From Saccopteryx bilineata (Eukaryota > Chordata > Mammalia > Chiroptera > Emballonuridae): 64,000 nucleotides of DNA. The position numbers were made by a program, and so were the translations under genes. Location of the stretch: the NCBI RefSeq assembly GCF_036850765.1, contig NC_089491.1:129324266-129388265 (forward strand). The letters run 5' to 3'. The notes beneath the pieces are model-generated. The model made no database searches and had not been told where the DNA came from. It saw nothing but the letters and a program-made list of their open reading frames with translations. Positions within the stretch are counted from its first letter, which is position 1. Each line of letters opens with the position of its first letter. Shown piece after piece: positions 23,104 to 36,110 of this stretch.

Positions 23104-25194
23104 TCAAGTATCTTTTTGAGGTGAGGCTGGATAGTAACATACTTTTATGCTTCTTCATAGCTTGATATCAAAACTCACATAATTTTGTCATTTTATTTTT
23201 CAAGATTTCTCTTAATTCTTCAATTACTTCCTACTTTATGTGTACTTGTTTACTATGGTTCCCTACCTTTACTTGCACTGTCTCTTTTCCCTTCTACATT
23301 TCTCTCAGTGCTCATATTATAGCAAGCACACACACATTTCTGACAATAGCGAAAGAAGCTTAGGTGCAGTCTATAGACGCACTTCATGGTGGGGTCATTC
23401 CATTCAAAGTTATGTCAGGGCTGTCAGGACAGTGCTGACATTCACTGTGTACCCTTACCATTGAATCTAGCTATTTTCATTTTCTTAGCTTCATTGGTGG
23501 GACCCAAGGTAGCCATTCTTGGATATGAACTACTTCACTAGCAGGTAGCATACTCTGGCTTTCCCTGGCTGAAGAAATGTTTTGCTTCTTTTAACTTGAT
23601 CTTTCAGTCTCACAAAGTTTGTGTCTGTACTTGATTGGATTGGAGATTCTCTACCTTGTTCTGTCTCTATTTCTTAAAGTATCAGTTTAGAATGAGATTT
23701 GCAGAACTGGAGAGATAAAGTTGCCTTGCTGGGTCTTAGCTCTTCATCTATAAAGTCTGAGGATCACAATTCCTTTGCCTTATTCCCAGAGTTGAATCAT
23801 TTATAAAAAAACTGATGTGAAAGGGGGTGATACTAAAATTTATGTTATAGTACTGACCAATCAAAAAGGACCCTGGATTTGAACTGGAGCAGAATTCTGC
23901 AGGGCCCCTACTGTGCAGGACATTAATCCTTTAGTTACTGAATGTCACAGAGTTGGGAGGAGATTTCCAGCAGTGTAAAGCAGCCAGTAGTGAGTAGGGT
24001 GGCTTTGGTGGGGACGGGCTCAGGAAGTAGCTATTTACTAATCAAAGAACAACTGAATCTAGTCATACTTGGATATGCCAGTCTTATATCAGCTCTATTT
24101 AAATGCTCTCCACACTTTAGATCACTATCCTATTTCATAGTATCTATGATCTTGATCTTACTGGAAAATGACTATATAAGATTTCCATACAATGTGTCAA
24201 TTACCACTTGGCTGACAGCAACTTCTAAGCTTCCATCTATTAGGAGATGTTGTCTGAGTGCACAGAGGTTAACATGTGAAAAAAATGCATATTTTGGAAA
24301 CAATGAAATACTAAATAATGTATTAACATTCTATAATATGAAGTGTAATTATCCAAAACAGTCAATCTAGGATCATTAAATTAGCCTACTCAAAATAAGA
24401 TTTACATAATTTGTATAATTACTTTAATATAAATTTGAAACATTTTATGTGAATTGCTTCATTGTTTTTAGTGCCTGCCATTCTAAGAGCTGAGGCTCTA
24501 CCTGTGAACCAACAGAATCCTGAACTTCTGCAACATACAAAATAAAGATATATTAGATCTAGGTGTTAAATAAGTACTTCTGAATGTAATGAACACTAAG
24601 GACAAGTCAGTCAGTTTTCAGTTCAGTGGGAGTCACTCAGAAGGGAATTATCCTTTGCTAACATACTCAGGCACCCTGTTCTTCCAGTGTGCTTTCTCAA
24701 GCCCTCGGAGGTTTTGCACATGCACCTATTGGCTGCTCTGGGGAATAGCAAGGAGAACAGACTTCCTAAACCAGTGCAGATGTACTCCTAGCTGCTTTAC
24801 ACACTGTACTGAATTTTGTGCAATATTTCATTCAAAGAAAGAGATTTTTCTGCTAAAATATAAAGTTGGGAAATCATTCATCTGGTGGAGAAAGCATAAT
24901 CTCAGCATGAAAATGTTTAAATTAAATTTCCAATTCTACCGCCCATTTATAATTTGACTTCAAATACCCAAACCATGTCTAAACACATGACTGACAAACA
25001 AGTGATTCCAAATGATTCTGATCCTAGCTTTCAGTGAAACTGTGAAGAAGGCTATGTAAATTATTCTATTTGGGCTGCTGTGCATGGGACAGCCTTTATC
25101 CCACACGGTGATTATAAGAATTCTGGAACTATCCTGTACCCATATGTGTAAGGATATCTGTATTTTTCCCTCCTTTGGGAGGCATGTGAAGCAA
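23104..25194. other. Single-copy DNA with two unexplained plus-strand open frames
   Basis: No named repeat is visible. Two plus-strand frames, 142 codons (23942-24370) and 122 codons (24589-24957), are long for this base composition, but they lack a recognisable domain, biased composition or clear splice context. I cannot tell chance frames from remnants of an old element. Confidence 0.4.
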
Positions 25195-25430
25195 GAAAAC
25201 TATTATAATAATAATGATTATAATATGTGCTGGGAATTGTGACATGCTCTTCACATTATATTAATTCTTAAAAATCTCTGATTGATGCTCCCCCTTTTCT
25301 AAGGTGAGAAAAAGGAGGTTCAAAGAATTAGGCAGTAGTTTGCCCTGGTGACAGCGGTGAGCAGTGGTTTAAAGCCCGTAGGCTTCCTTGTCTAGTCCTT
25401 TCCCCCACTACACTACGCCCTGCTGCCTGT
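25195..25430 (+). repeat. MIR SINE
   Basis: The sense MIR order is visible: a TTATTAATAT-like start, 'gagaaaaaggaggttcaaag', GGCAGTAGTTTGCCCTGGTG, then a GCCCTGCTGCC end. Confidence 0.75.
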
Positions 25431-28400
25431 CTACATCAACCTCCTGCATCCTGGACAGGGTTAGCTTGGGCTGCGGTGGGACACGGGCAGAAAGCAGGCA
25501 TTCTTTGAGGCAGGAAAAGGTATGCAGGTAAATAATTTTTACATACATAAACTTTAAAGATGTACTAAACCAATAAAACTGCTTGAAAATAAATGAACAT
25601 TTGTTTCAAAAACTAATGAATCACAGGTTTCTCCTTATTTGAAAAAAGACAGTTTTATATATTTCACTACTTGCAAAATGCTACTATTGAAGTACTCAGA
25701 CAGAAGTATAGACAAAAAATAATAGTTTTATACCATGGCAGGATAGACGGCATGTGTAACTCAGACTGAGGGGGCTGACAAATCTATGCAGGCAGACCTA
25801 CCTTCCTGGCTAAGAACCAGGAGTTACGCTTGTTACATAGAACTCTCAAGGGTACCATGCAATCAGAGGTCACAATCGAGGCAACAGAAGCAATGTCACC
25901 ATATCAGAGAATGGGCCAATTCAGATCTGGTCCCTGACAGTCACTGAGGTCAAGGCTTGCGGCAAATAATTGTATTAAACAGAAATATTCCCTGTACACT
26001 TTTAGAACTGTCATCTGAACAAACAAGCCCAGGTCATCTGTAGGTTAAATCTGAGTTCTTCTTTCTGGTATTAGAGCTTACTTTCTAGTCTTAATCCCTT
26101 ACAGTTCTTAAATTTATAACTATAATTTTCTTATGAGCAGGTAAATGCTCAATATTTTTTTGTTTTCTGACTTAACAACAAATCTTTATTTAAATTTATG
26201 CATTTTCATTAAATTCTATTATATGTTGTCAAATATAATTTAAGATGTTTGACTATTGTGATAATACAATTTAAACTTTATATCTTTAATGTTTAAAGTA
26301 AATTGAGATTAAAAGAAGAAAAGTAACCTTGTATTCAAATTAAAATTATAAATTTTGTCAATTAATTACTATTTATGTAGCACTGAATGCACCTTATATA
26401 ACAGAAATCAAATTCATAACAATAATTTTGGATACATGATACAAAATTTATAATTATTAATTAATATGAAACAATAGCCACATTTATTAGCTAAAACATG
26501 CATTTAAATATAATATGGTAAATAAAAAATAAATTAAATAGAGTAGCAATCAAGTTTATATATGATACATAACATACACTAATTAGTTCACATTTTCCTC
26601 ACAGCAATTTGGAATTTGTGAATTATTACTGCCACCTTTTAAGAAACCTCAAACCACATTTAAACATTTATTTTTAATTTTAGTCCAAGTTTTTAATGTA
26701 ATGGTAAATGTTTAAAACATCTTAGTTATGTTACTATTTTTGTATTGCTTAATTTAAGTAAAAATCCTTGAGATTACTCTTACTATAAATTTTACTTCTT
26801 AACATACTTTCCACAAATCATGTTTAAAAACTGTTCATTCTAGGGTTCTCTTTTTATTCACATACATTCTAAGAAGTAAGAAAATCAAGAATTTGATGCT
26901 TGGTTTTTAGTTTATATTAATCTATATTTCAGTCTTAAAAATTCTTATAGCTAATATTTAAATTATACGTACCCATACAACAAACACACACACACACAAG
27001 TCCATGACGGCTCCAAGTGAAACACACAATAAGCCAAGGTGTAAAATTGTAAGGCTAAAACTGGCAACAGTTCAACATTCAACTGAATAAGAATGACACT
27101 CTCTTTTTCCATGGCTGCAGAGTTAGTATATTATCAACAGAAAAGAGTTGTCCTATGAGTAAGATGACACATCACTTTCTAACATGGAATCAAAGATAGA
27201 ACTTTTCTCACTGTAAGCAACCCTATAGCCTTTGTTGCTTACTTTGTGATAACTCTTTACAGTGTGTGAGATCAAATTTGAGAATTTATGTTGTTTGATA
27301 AATTATATGATCCTTGTGGAAGTGCAAATTTCGGCTTAGTTTAAACAGCTCAGACTGTCAATTTCAGAGACTTTTTTCAATATTTTTTTAAATCATATTT
27401 TTAAGTTTAGTGCTAATATATTTTCAATTCATAAGTTTATTAGTTATACAAGAAAGAAGTATCAAACTGTTAGTTTAAGAAAATACTTCTTGACTTCATT
27501 AACTAATTAATATTTCATAACATTATATTTCACACCCAAATTATGGAAAAGCCAAAAAAATTATCAAAACAAACTATAAATCAATTACATTTTCAGATCA
27601 GTAAAATGCACTTGTAAGAAGAGTCTTCTTTCCCTTAATCCAATTGCCAAAGGCATCTTAGCAGCTCAAATAGGTGGTTAGAAACATTCCTATCATACTT
27701 CCTAAAATGTATCGGTGTTTTTCTTGTTGTTGGAGGTATTATTTCATGATTTTAGCCTTTCTGTAGCTATATATATCAATAAAGACAAGATTACACTCAC
27801 ACACGTATAAATATTCATATATGAATATTCACGTATACATGTATATATGTAATTAAAGTTAATTTTTAAAATCATTGTTCTCAAGTTATTCTGGTGAATT
27901 ATTAAAATAGTATTATTTGTGATTTATTTATTTAAGTATTTATTTTGTGATCTGAATTACCTTAAAGGAATAGAAATGAGGAATTTTACTGCAAGTTAAT
28001 CTTTTGGAGACACCTGGTAATTATCCATTATAAGGGGTAATAAAACTCAATGATTTGGGCAGTTCTAAACATTACGAACAGATAGAAGAGAATACATTTC
28101 ATTCTGATTCTTTCATATTTAAGATAAATTATTCCACTTTAAAAGGAAGAATGTTAGTCAAACTGTCATCTACTTCTTTAATTCTACAGCTTCTGACTTG
28201 TTTCTAAAATTATCTGAGTTTCTCACTCTAAGACCTGGGTCACAACCTTATTTAGGGACAGGAAATAGTTATCAGGTCACTGAGTGGTCAAATGAAAAAG
28301 GATTTGAAATGCTTCAGCACTTAGGACCCTATTCATTGAAATGATTGACTGCTATGTTTAAAGGTTGAACTTTCTTTACTGGTATACGTCAGCATCTGCC

Positions 28401-31400
28401 TATATGATTACAGCAATTTAAAAATATCTTCAGAGTATAAACAGACAATAATAGTCTAAATCAACAGCTTTCTACAAAAAGGACTGGCCTTTAGGATATG
28501 CACAGATATTTTAATTAACAACTTATCTGAGTCCAAGGCTAATATAACTCCTTTGACGGGTGGGTGCAATAAAACTATGGGTAAGAGTAAATGGAACTTA
28601 AAAGTTACTTCTCTATGCTTTTCTCTTCTAAAATAGACTTGAAACTTGCCATGATAATTTAACAGCCCACTTTACCATTATACCAGATTAATCACATAAT
28701 TACTTCTGTATAATAATGATTAACCCAAGCCTATGTTAGATATTTTTCCTGTTTTTATATATATTCACCTGATATTCATCTCTGATGATGGATATAGTAA
28801 AAATAGGGAAGAATGAATGAATATTAGATTTGAGTCCTTTAGTACTAGATCAGTTTCTCTAGGGTCTATGATTATTATTGGAAATTAAAATGATTATTTT
28901 GCACAGTTCCCAAGACATATAATGCCAGAAATTTTATGCAAAGAGAAGTGGATGGCTTGGGAAATAAAACATTTTAACAATGCATAAAAAGTGATAGAAG
29001 AGAATTAAGCAAAAGTATGTTTAAATAACTCACTTTCCAAGGTTCGCAAGCCTAAGAATAGGATGTTATGAAAAATGCACCTAATAAAGGTATTCTATAT
29101 TGACATAACTTTCCTATATGATCACTAAAACTTAAGAAATAGATGTTTTATTCCACAAATATTAAAGGAAGCAGTCCTATCACTGATAGACTGAAAGTTG
29201 GAAAATTAGGCACAGCTTTTATTTTTAAGTTTTATTTTATAATAAGAAACTGGGCCATTAAAACTATGTAACCAAAGCTGGAGTGCGTGCACTGTAAGGC
29301 CCCTGCAGTCTTTTACAGCTTTTCAGCGGCCTCGGTTGTGAACTGGGTTTGCACTCTGCCAGCAGAGCAGCTCTGACCCACGGAGAGCACGCCTTCAGAT
29401 CAACACTGCCTCGGGCTTTTCTGCTTTCTCCAAGAAGTCTTACATTTCAGGCATCAAGTTGAATTTCTTCTGGAGATGATTAACCCAAACCCATGACAGA
29501 TTTTTTCCAAGATATCCAACCCCTTATGTTTATTTTATCCTGGCTCTTTTTTGGATGTACTGGACACAAGTAACTTACTCATTTTACATGTTAAAGGGAT
29601 GGTGAAGAGCCATTAATTCCCTTAAAAAATGAGAAAATATTTTAATGTGCCAGGCTCTATTGTGTGAGCTCATATTAACTATATGATTTAAAAATTTTAA
29701 GAAAGATGTTTCTCCTCTATTATAAAAAAATTTTAAAACATTTAATCACATCTCAAGATAGCGATCTTACACTTTTTGGGAAATGCATTCTCGGGGTGTA
29801 TTAAAAATCACAATGTTAAAAGGATCAGTTACTGTTTCCATAAGCCCAGTTTGTAGGGGGTTTCAACGAACCTAAATCTTGGCACACACAATTTTAGTTA
29901 ATAGTCAAATAAAAATGTATAAAACGGACTATTCTCCTTCTTATATACCAACCACTGCCATTGTTCCTACTTCTACAACATTTTCTTCTAATCATAGGCA
30001 AGGCGAGTTGTAGAAAAAACACTTAGGTGTTTTTATGTCCTTCCCAAAGTAAAATAGCTTAAACTCAGAGCTGATTAAGATGACTTTTTTGGAGATGATT
30101 ATTAATGTTTTTTGAACACGAACACTTTTTTTTTCTCCTTTGCAAGAACAGTGTAAAATAAAAGGTTCTCAATTTTATAGATTATTTTTGGAATATATCA
30201 TATATTCAAATTTCTTAGGACCTAACATTCCAAATGCAATAGGATTTTTATTTATGAACATTCAAGCTATTTTAAAAAGTATTTTAAATATTAAAATACT
30301 TAAGTATATAAATTAGCAATATATAGCAATAGAAAAACTTACTTAATATTTGAACATATACTCTTCAAAAATTAACAGAAATACACCAAAGAAAAAACAT
30401 TAAGTTAAATTTAAAGTATACTTCAGATGCAAAGTCTGAATTTCAATATAGTGTCTGATAAAACAAGCAATTTAAGGAAAAATGTATATATTCCAATTTA
30501 ATATTGTATGGCAAGAATAAGAACTCATTTCATTGAAAGGAAGGTTGTATATATGTACATGTACAAATCCACAAGAATGGAAATGAGCAAAACATGAGAT
30601 TGAAAAGCTGCTTCAAGGTAGACAAGGTATGCACCACCACAAGCACAGTTCCATCTGGGCATCAGCTTGTCATTTATCAGTGGCCATTCTGAGAAACTTG
30701 GAACTTTAACATTTGGGTGATGATAAAATGTTGACACCATGGTAAATGGCTTAACTTCTTAAAATTAAGTCTAAATATTAGTTATAATAATATTCATTTA
30801 ATATGTAAATACTATTTAATATAATTTTTTTTGTTCTAAAGAGGAAAATCTCATATACAATTTAGGGTCACTGGTACAAAGAACCATAGAATACATGTTA
30901 GAAAATTTGAAGGGATAATATTTCTGTGTAATATTTGATAAACACTGTAAAATTGTTAAAAGTTACACATTCTAGAATCACAAGAGTTATAGAAAATCAA
31001 TTCACTGCTTCAACTCAGCAATTCTGGAATATAGATAGTGCGGTTTTTTTTCTACTTTTGAATAAAACTGCAAAATAAATTTTATCTTATAAAATATATC
31101 AATATCTGAATTAAAGTATTTTATTTCTAAGTGGGGGATAAAAACCAAGTTCATTTCTATAATTAGATTTGTTACTGGAATGTTTAAAGATATCAGTTTC
31201 TTTTTAATTCATGCTTCAATGGGCTACGTAGGTTCAAGACCTTATACAGAGGGAAGAAGAGAAATGACAAGGGATAGCATATTCACTGGGGGTGGGAGGT
31301 TAATGCCAGAAGTGTGACTGATTGGTTGATTGACATCACTTTTAGAAATCTGGACTAAAGCTGCCTATAAAATTCATCTAGCTAAAATTTAGAGTAGAAA

Positions 31401-31624
31401 GAATACTGACCAAAACCTGAATCTTGTCTTTTCACTGAGGTATATGAATTGACCTTTACCTGGAATATCCCTTTCCATGGAAAAATGAGTGGCTGCACCA
31501 AATAATAAATTTCTCTGACACACATAGACCATAGTTCAAAATACAATATTTCTAAATTTATCCAGCTATAATAATCAAATTCTAAGTTGCACTAATTTTT
31601 TGTACTAATATCAGTTGTTCCTGA
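25431..31624. other. Long stretch without young insertions
   Basis: Over about 6.2 kb I see no SINE, DNA transposon or L1 3' end, only a short CA run (26983-26998) and AT-rich patches. A GC-richer block lies at 29275-29480. Such stretches in mammalian introns and gene deserts sometimes hold conserved regulatory DNA; that is inference only. Confidence 0.5.
26983..26998. repeat. Short (CA)n run
   Basis: Eight CA units. Confidence 0.85.
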
Positions 31625-31870
31625 TAATGGAAACTAACATATATTGAGAGACTATGCATTATGTACTACTTCCAACATTTTACATGTACTGAGTCATTTA
31701 CTCAGCTCTAAGACCTACATATTATTTTACCTCATTATACTAATTTTATTAATGAGGAAACAAGCACAGCAAGGTTAAGTGTATAACATAAGCATACCCC
31801 TAGCAAGGGTGGAGTTGGGATTTAATCCTAGATAGTCTTACTCTATAGCTCATTCTCTTAAGCATTAGAT
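31625..31870 (+). repeat. MIR SINE, nearly complete
   Basis: The sense MIR order is visible: 'acatatattgagagactatg', TTTTACATGTACTGAGTCAT, 'ttattttacctcattatac', 'gaggaaacaagcacagcaag' and GTGGAGTTGGGATTTAATCC. Confidence 0.85.
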
Positions 31871-32384
31871 TGAGTATCTTTTTTGGATTGTTTTTTTTGT
31901 TTTTAGTTATAGTGATCTTGAAAAGTCTTGTAGAAGTAAGTGAAATCTTAGGAAAAACACATGGATTCCACAGTTCTATTAAACTACTATAAAATGTTAG
32001 TAAAATATAGAAATCATTTTGTTTTCTGAGAAATATAAAAATTTTTCTGACTTTAATATATTAGTCATCTTTATTCTTCCAAAGATGTTCTTTAAAAATC
32101 TGAAACCTTAAAGTGAAGGGACACTGTTTATAATGATGAATTTTTTCAAAATCCAACACCTCACAGCTGGTTGAGCTCAAGTAGGAAATGATTAAATGAA
32201 TTCCCAAGTTTGCTAAATAGATCTAAGGGGTGGCTGAGACAGTGGGACCTAAAGCTTGAATGTGAACACTGAATGAGTTGTAAGTTTAAGTTGGGAATAG
32301 GCCAATATCTGACTTTGAGTAATAGCAATTGGCAGGAGGAGTGTTTCTGAGAATCCAAAGGTATTTTTTTCAGTCAGAACTGTT
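31871..32384. other. Single-copy DNA
   Basis: Nothing recognised. Confidence 0.4.
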
Positions 32385-32660
32385 TATTAATTCAACAAAT
32401 ACTTATTGAGTGCCTACTATAGATGAATCTAATACTGTGGCTAGGTTTTGGGGATTGAAAGAAACAGAAATATCACTAACATTTGATCCTGGCTTTGGAA
32501 AGATTTCCAGGCAGGGGAAGAAATAGACAAGAACATATAGTGATAGGACAGTATTAAAGAGACAGACAAAAGTCTAGGGGAGGGTCAGTAATTTTAGGAA
32601 TGATTTACAGATGAAATGATATCTATCTGTCTCATGAGGAAGAAGTAGAAGATTGAAATT
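32385..32660 (-). repeat. L2 3' end, antisense
   Basis: It opens with TTCAACAAATACTTATTGAG and TGCCTACTATAG, the antisense of the L2 3' terminus, followed by a degenerate continuation. Confidence 0.75.
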
Positions 32661-33424
32661 AAAAGAGGGTAAAAATCACTAGAGACAAAAGAAAAGAGCA
32701 CAAAACGATAAAAGTGTACACTTCATAACTCTACAAAAACATTGTCATTTGGGGAAAAGAACAAGCAGTCTATTATGGTTGAAAATACATTGATAAATGT
32801 ATAAAGTTCAATATTGTTACAAAATACTTTGGGATGGGGAAGAAATGGCACAATGTGACACTGGAACAGTTGACTGGGAACAGAATGTGAAGAGTATTCT
32901 ATGCTGAAGTCTTTTGGATGTTGTATTGGAGCAAACAGAATAACACTGCAAGATTTTAAAGGGTGTCCTGTGTGCATAGTTACAGTTTAGAAACACACTG
33001 CAGTACAAGTATAGATGATAGCATTTACAGAGTAAGAGATATGTGGATATTATAAAGGGAGCTATTATAATATTTCAAGGCAAGAGACATTGCAGTCAAT
33101 GGCTCATATGGGAATATTCATGTGCTTGTATTCAGAGAATGAAAAAAACAGAATTAAAGATGATTCTGATTTTTCTAGGTTAAGTGAGTAAATAGCTAAT
33201 GATACTATTAAGAGAAAAAGTAAATTAAAAAAAATAGATGTGCAAAGTGAAATAAATGTAATATACTTCATGTTAGACATGCTAGATTAAAAGTGCCTAG
33301 AAAAAAATAAAAGCAGGAAAGATGGAAATAGAGATTTAGCTGTCATTACTTATAAACATAAGTTAGACAAGGAAATTAAGTGTTCTATATCTTGATCTTT
33401 TTATCATGCCATAAGAATATAGTT
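32661..33424. other. Single-copy DNA
   Basis: No repeat family recognised. A minus-strand frame at 32723-32977 overlaps DNA with no splice or domain signal. Confidence 0.4.
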
Positions 33425-33600
33425 TATTTGTACTTCCATGTTTTCTTTTGCCTATTTATATTGCTCAACTGGACTCAAAGGTAGTTTTTGTGTGTTTTTT
33501 TTTAAGACAGGGAATATGTCTTTGTATCCTGGCATCTAGCATAATGTCTGACAAAGTAAACATCTGCTCTATGAGTACATAAATATGTGCATTGTATAAA
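33425..33600 (+). repeat. L2 3' end, sense
   Basis: The phrase CTGGACTCAAAGGTAG, then 'gacagggaatatgtctttgta' and CTGGCATCTAGCATAATGTC follow the L2 3' end. Confidence 0.6.
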
Positions 33601-33969
33601 TAATAAGGTCAGAGACAAAATTCTATATAATATTGATATTTAGGTAGCAGTAATAGGCAGAGACGACTAGAATAGAGTAATCAGATAAATAGGAGAACAG
33701 GAGAGTAAAAATGAACATGTACAAGGAGAAGATCAATTCTAGGGAGAAAAATTCCCAAAGAAAGAACAAGTAGAATGAAGGCAGAAAAGACTTTCTTGAG
33801 TTTAGCAATTAAGAGGTTAACAGTGATTATTGTAATGAATGTAGTTTGAATAGAATGATAGGAAAGTGAGCAGAGTGTACACTTCATAACTCTACATAAA
33901 CATTGTACATGAGATTATAAATTTCATTTTATTAGTTTGTCTCTCATCAAGCTGAAGTTCTGAAGCAGG

Positions 33970-33970
<1 letters not shown>

Positions 33971-34014
<44 letters not shown>

Positions 34015-34023
34015 TGTGTGTGT
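33971..34023. repeat. (GT)n microsatellite
   Basis: More than 20 GT units with one CT interruption near the end. Confidence 0.95.
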
Positions 34024-34361
34024 TTTGGTGCTTCTCGTCTCAAGTACAATAAAAGAAAAGCAAAATTCACAATGTTTTTTGAAGGAATAAAAAATGTACA
34101 GTGAACAGAAGGTGTGGAATAAAGACACTGATCAGACTGCCTGAGGAACTTGATAAAGACAAAAGAGAGATGGATGGGCGAGTAGCCTGAAAATGAGATA
34201 AAACCATATTTTCAATGGCAGAGATATAACTTGTTCATATGTTGAGTTTGAGAAGTTAGTGGACATGAAGTAGAATTAGAAATTTAAGAAACAAAAAACA
34301 GGGGATGCTCAATCATGCAAAATATCACTGGATAAGATTCTTTAATGAGCAGGTTTAAGAC
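34024..34361. other. Single-copy DNA before the full-length L1
   Basis: No feature recognised. The first copy of the L1 target duplication follows immediately. Confidence 0.45.
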
Positions 34362-34372
34362 ATCTCATTTAA

Positions 34373-36110
34373 GAAAAAATATGGTGGCAGAAGAGATGGA
34401 TGTTACACTCAACTCCTCCTAGGACCAAACTGCAGTTATAACTAAATTTAAGAACAATCATCCTGAAGAAACAACTCAAGACTAAATGAAGAGAAATCTT
34501 ATAACCAAGAATTCACAGAAGAAGCCACACTGAGATAGGTAGGAAGGGTGAAGATCTGAAAAGAGCTGACCCTGCTCCCATGAGGGGCTGAAGAGGTTCT
34601 GGAAGGATAGCTCAACTGTGGGGGGAGAGGAGTGGTTAACCCTGAGAAATGTGGGGCCTAATTCCCAAGCGGGGCTCCTCAGCCTAGAGAACCAGAGCTT
34701 GGAAAAGGTGACCATATAGCATTTAGCTATGAAAAGTGGTGAGCGGTCTGTCTGCCAGAAAAAGATGGAGGCCATAGAGATGTGGGCACCCTCTTAAAGG
34801 GCCAGTGCACAAAACCTCATTTCTAGCCACTCACACTGAGCACAGGTGGAGGGAGGGCTGAGTGGATTTTAGACATGTGAAGAGACCCTGAAGTTTGTGG
34901 CTCTGAGGAAAGACTGGTGGGAAACAGCCACCGGGACCTCTGTACTGAGTCATTTTCCATAGCTGCCATCTTTCTTGGGTAGAGAACTTCTCCCTCTGTG
35001 GTATCAGCCTGGGGAAAGCAATTGCTCCAAATTCAGGAATCTCTCTTGCCCCACCCTGTGGAGATTAGACCCTAGTAAGAAGTTAGTGGCCTTGGCCAGG
35101 GAGTAGAGGTTTAAAAAGACTCAGGGGGTGATAGTGATTTGGTTGACTGCCTTTGAGGCAAGAGCTATTCTCCCCATTTTTCTGAGAATCTGACTGGTGT
35201 TTTCCCCTCATGGGAGACTCACTAGCACCACTCTGCTGGTGGCCAGAAGAGCAACTCTCTGGACTCCGGAGACCCCACCTACCTGACTCTTAGTGGCTCC
35301 ACCCTGCTGAGGTCAAGGGAAAAAGCCACCTTTGTGGCTTTGGGGTGGAGGCCAGACCCACTACCTTCCCTGAAGTCTGATGGGCACTTACCCCATAGGG
35401 GATATCAACTAGTCCCATCCTCCCAAATATACCAGAGGCTATTTCAGTGGCCAAAACTAAGAAGCAGCTAGCAGACAGAGGCAGTTGAAGGTAAATCTCA
35501 GGATACCTTGGGTCTTTTGCTGACCTGCACCTGGGCCCAGTGCTGGTAAAAGCCAGCCTTGATGTGCAGTTTGGTCCTTTACACATATACCTAAGCCAAC
35601 CAGAGGAAGCCACAAACTGGATCACTTGTAGCTCCAAATAGGTTACTAAGGGCCAGTCATGGGCAGCATCTTACAGTGGCCTGCACCAGGTTCTCTCCCT
35701 AAAGACCCAGAACCAACTCAACCAGTGGCCAGCTTCAGACATATCAGAGCAGGATATAATTAGTTTAACAAGCAGCATATCCGAAGGGAGAGCCCACCAG
35801 GTACCAAACCCAGTTGAGGCAAATTCTGCTATCTGTGGTCAGCCCCTGCACAGCAGCTCACACACATTGGTTGAGGTCGAGCCCCATAGTTAGCTAGCCT
35901 GAAGGTCAATCCCATGCACAATGGGCCAATAGAAATCATGATTCAGTTATGTTAGGAGGACCCACATGACCCATACAAGAGATATTAATGGAGCACTCAG
36001 CTCAGGTGACAAGAAGTCTACACCACTGGACCCAACAGGCCACCCCATGAAGACTGGGAATCATAGCAGATCTATCTAATACATAGCAACAAACACAAAG
36101 AGGCAGCCAA
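34373..36110 (+). promoter_or_regulatory. L1 5' UTR (promoter-bearing region)
   Basis: GC-richer than its surroundings. It shares phrases with the 5' region of the second L1-type element at 48188, for example AAGAAGCCACA followed by GGTAGGA. In L1 this region holds the internal promoter. A 115-codon minus-strand frame (35290-35637) within it is most likely a by-product of the GC content. Confidence 0.7.

Noticed and set aside
30525..30740. A 71-codon minus-strand frame with some complex composition
   Set aside because: I could not link it to a family, and it lacks paired splice signals.
35290..35637. A 115-codon minus-strand frame
   Set aside because: It lies in the L1 5' UTR, with no domain or splice context.
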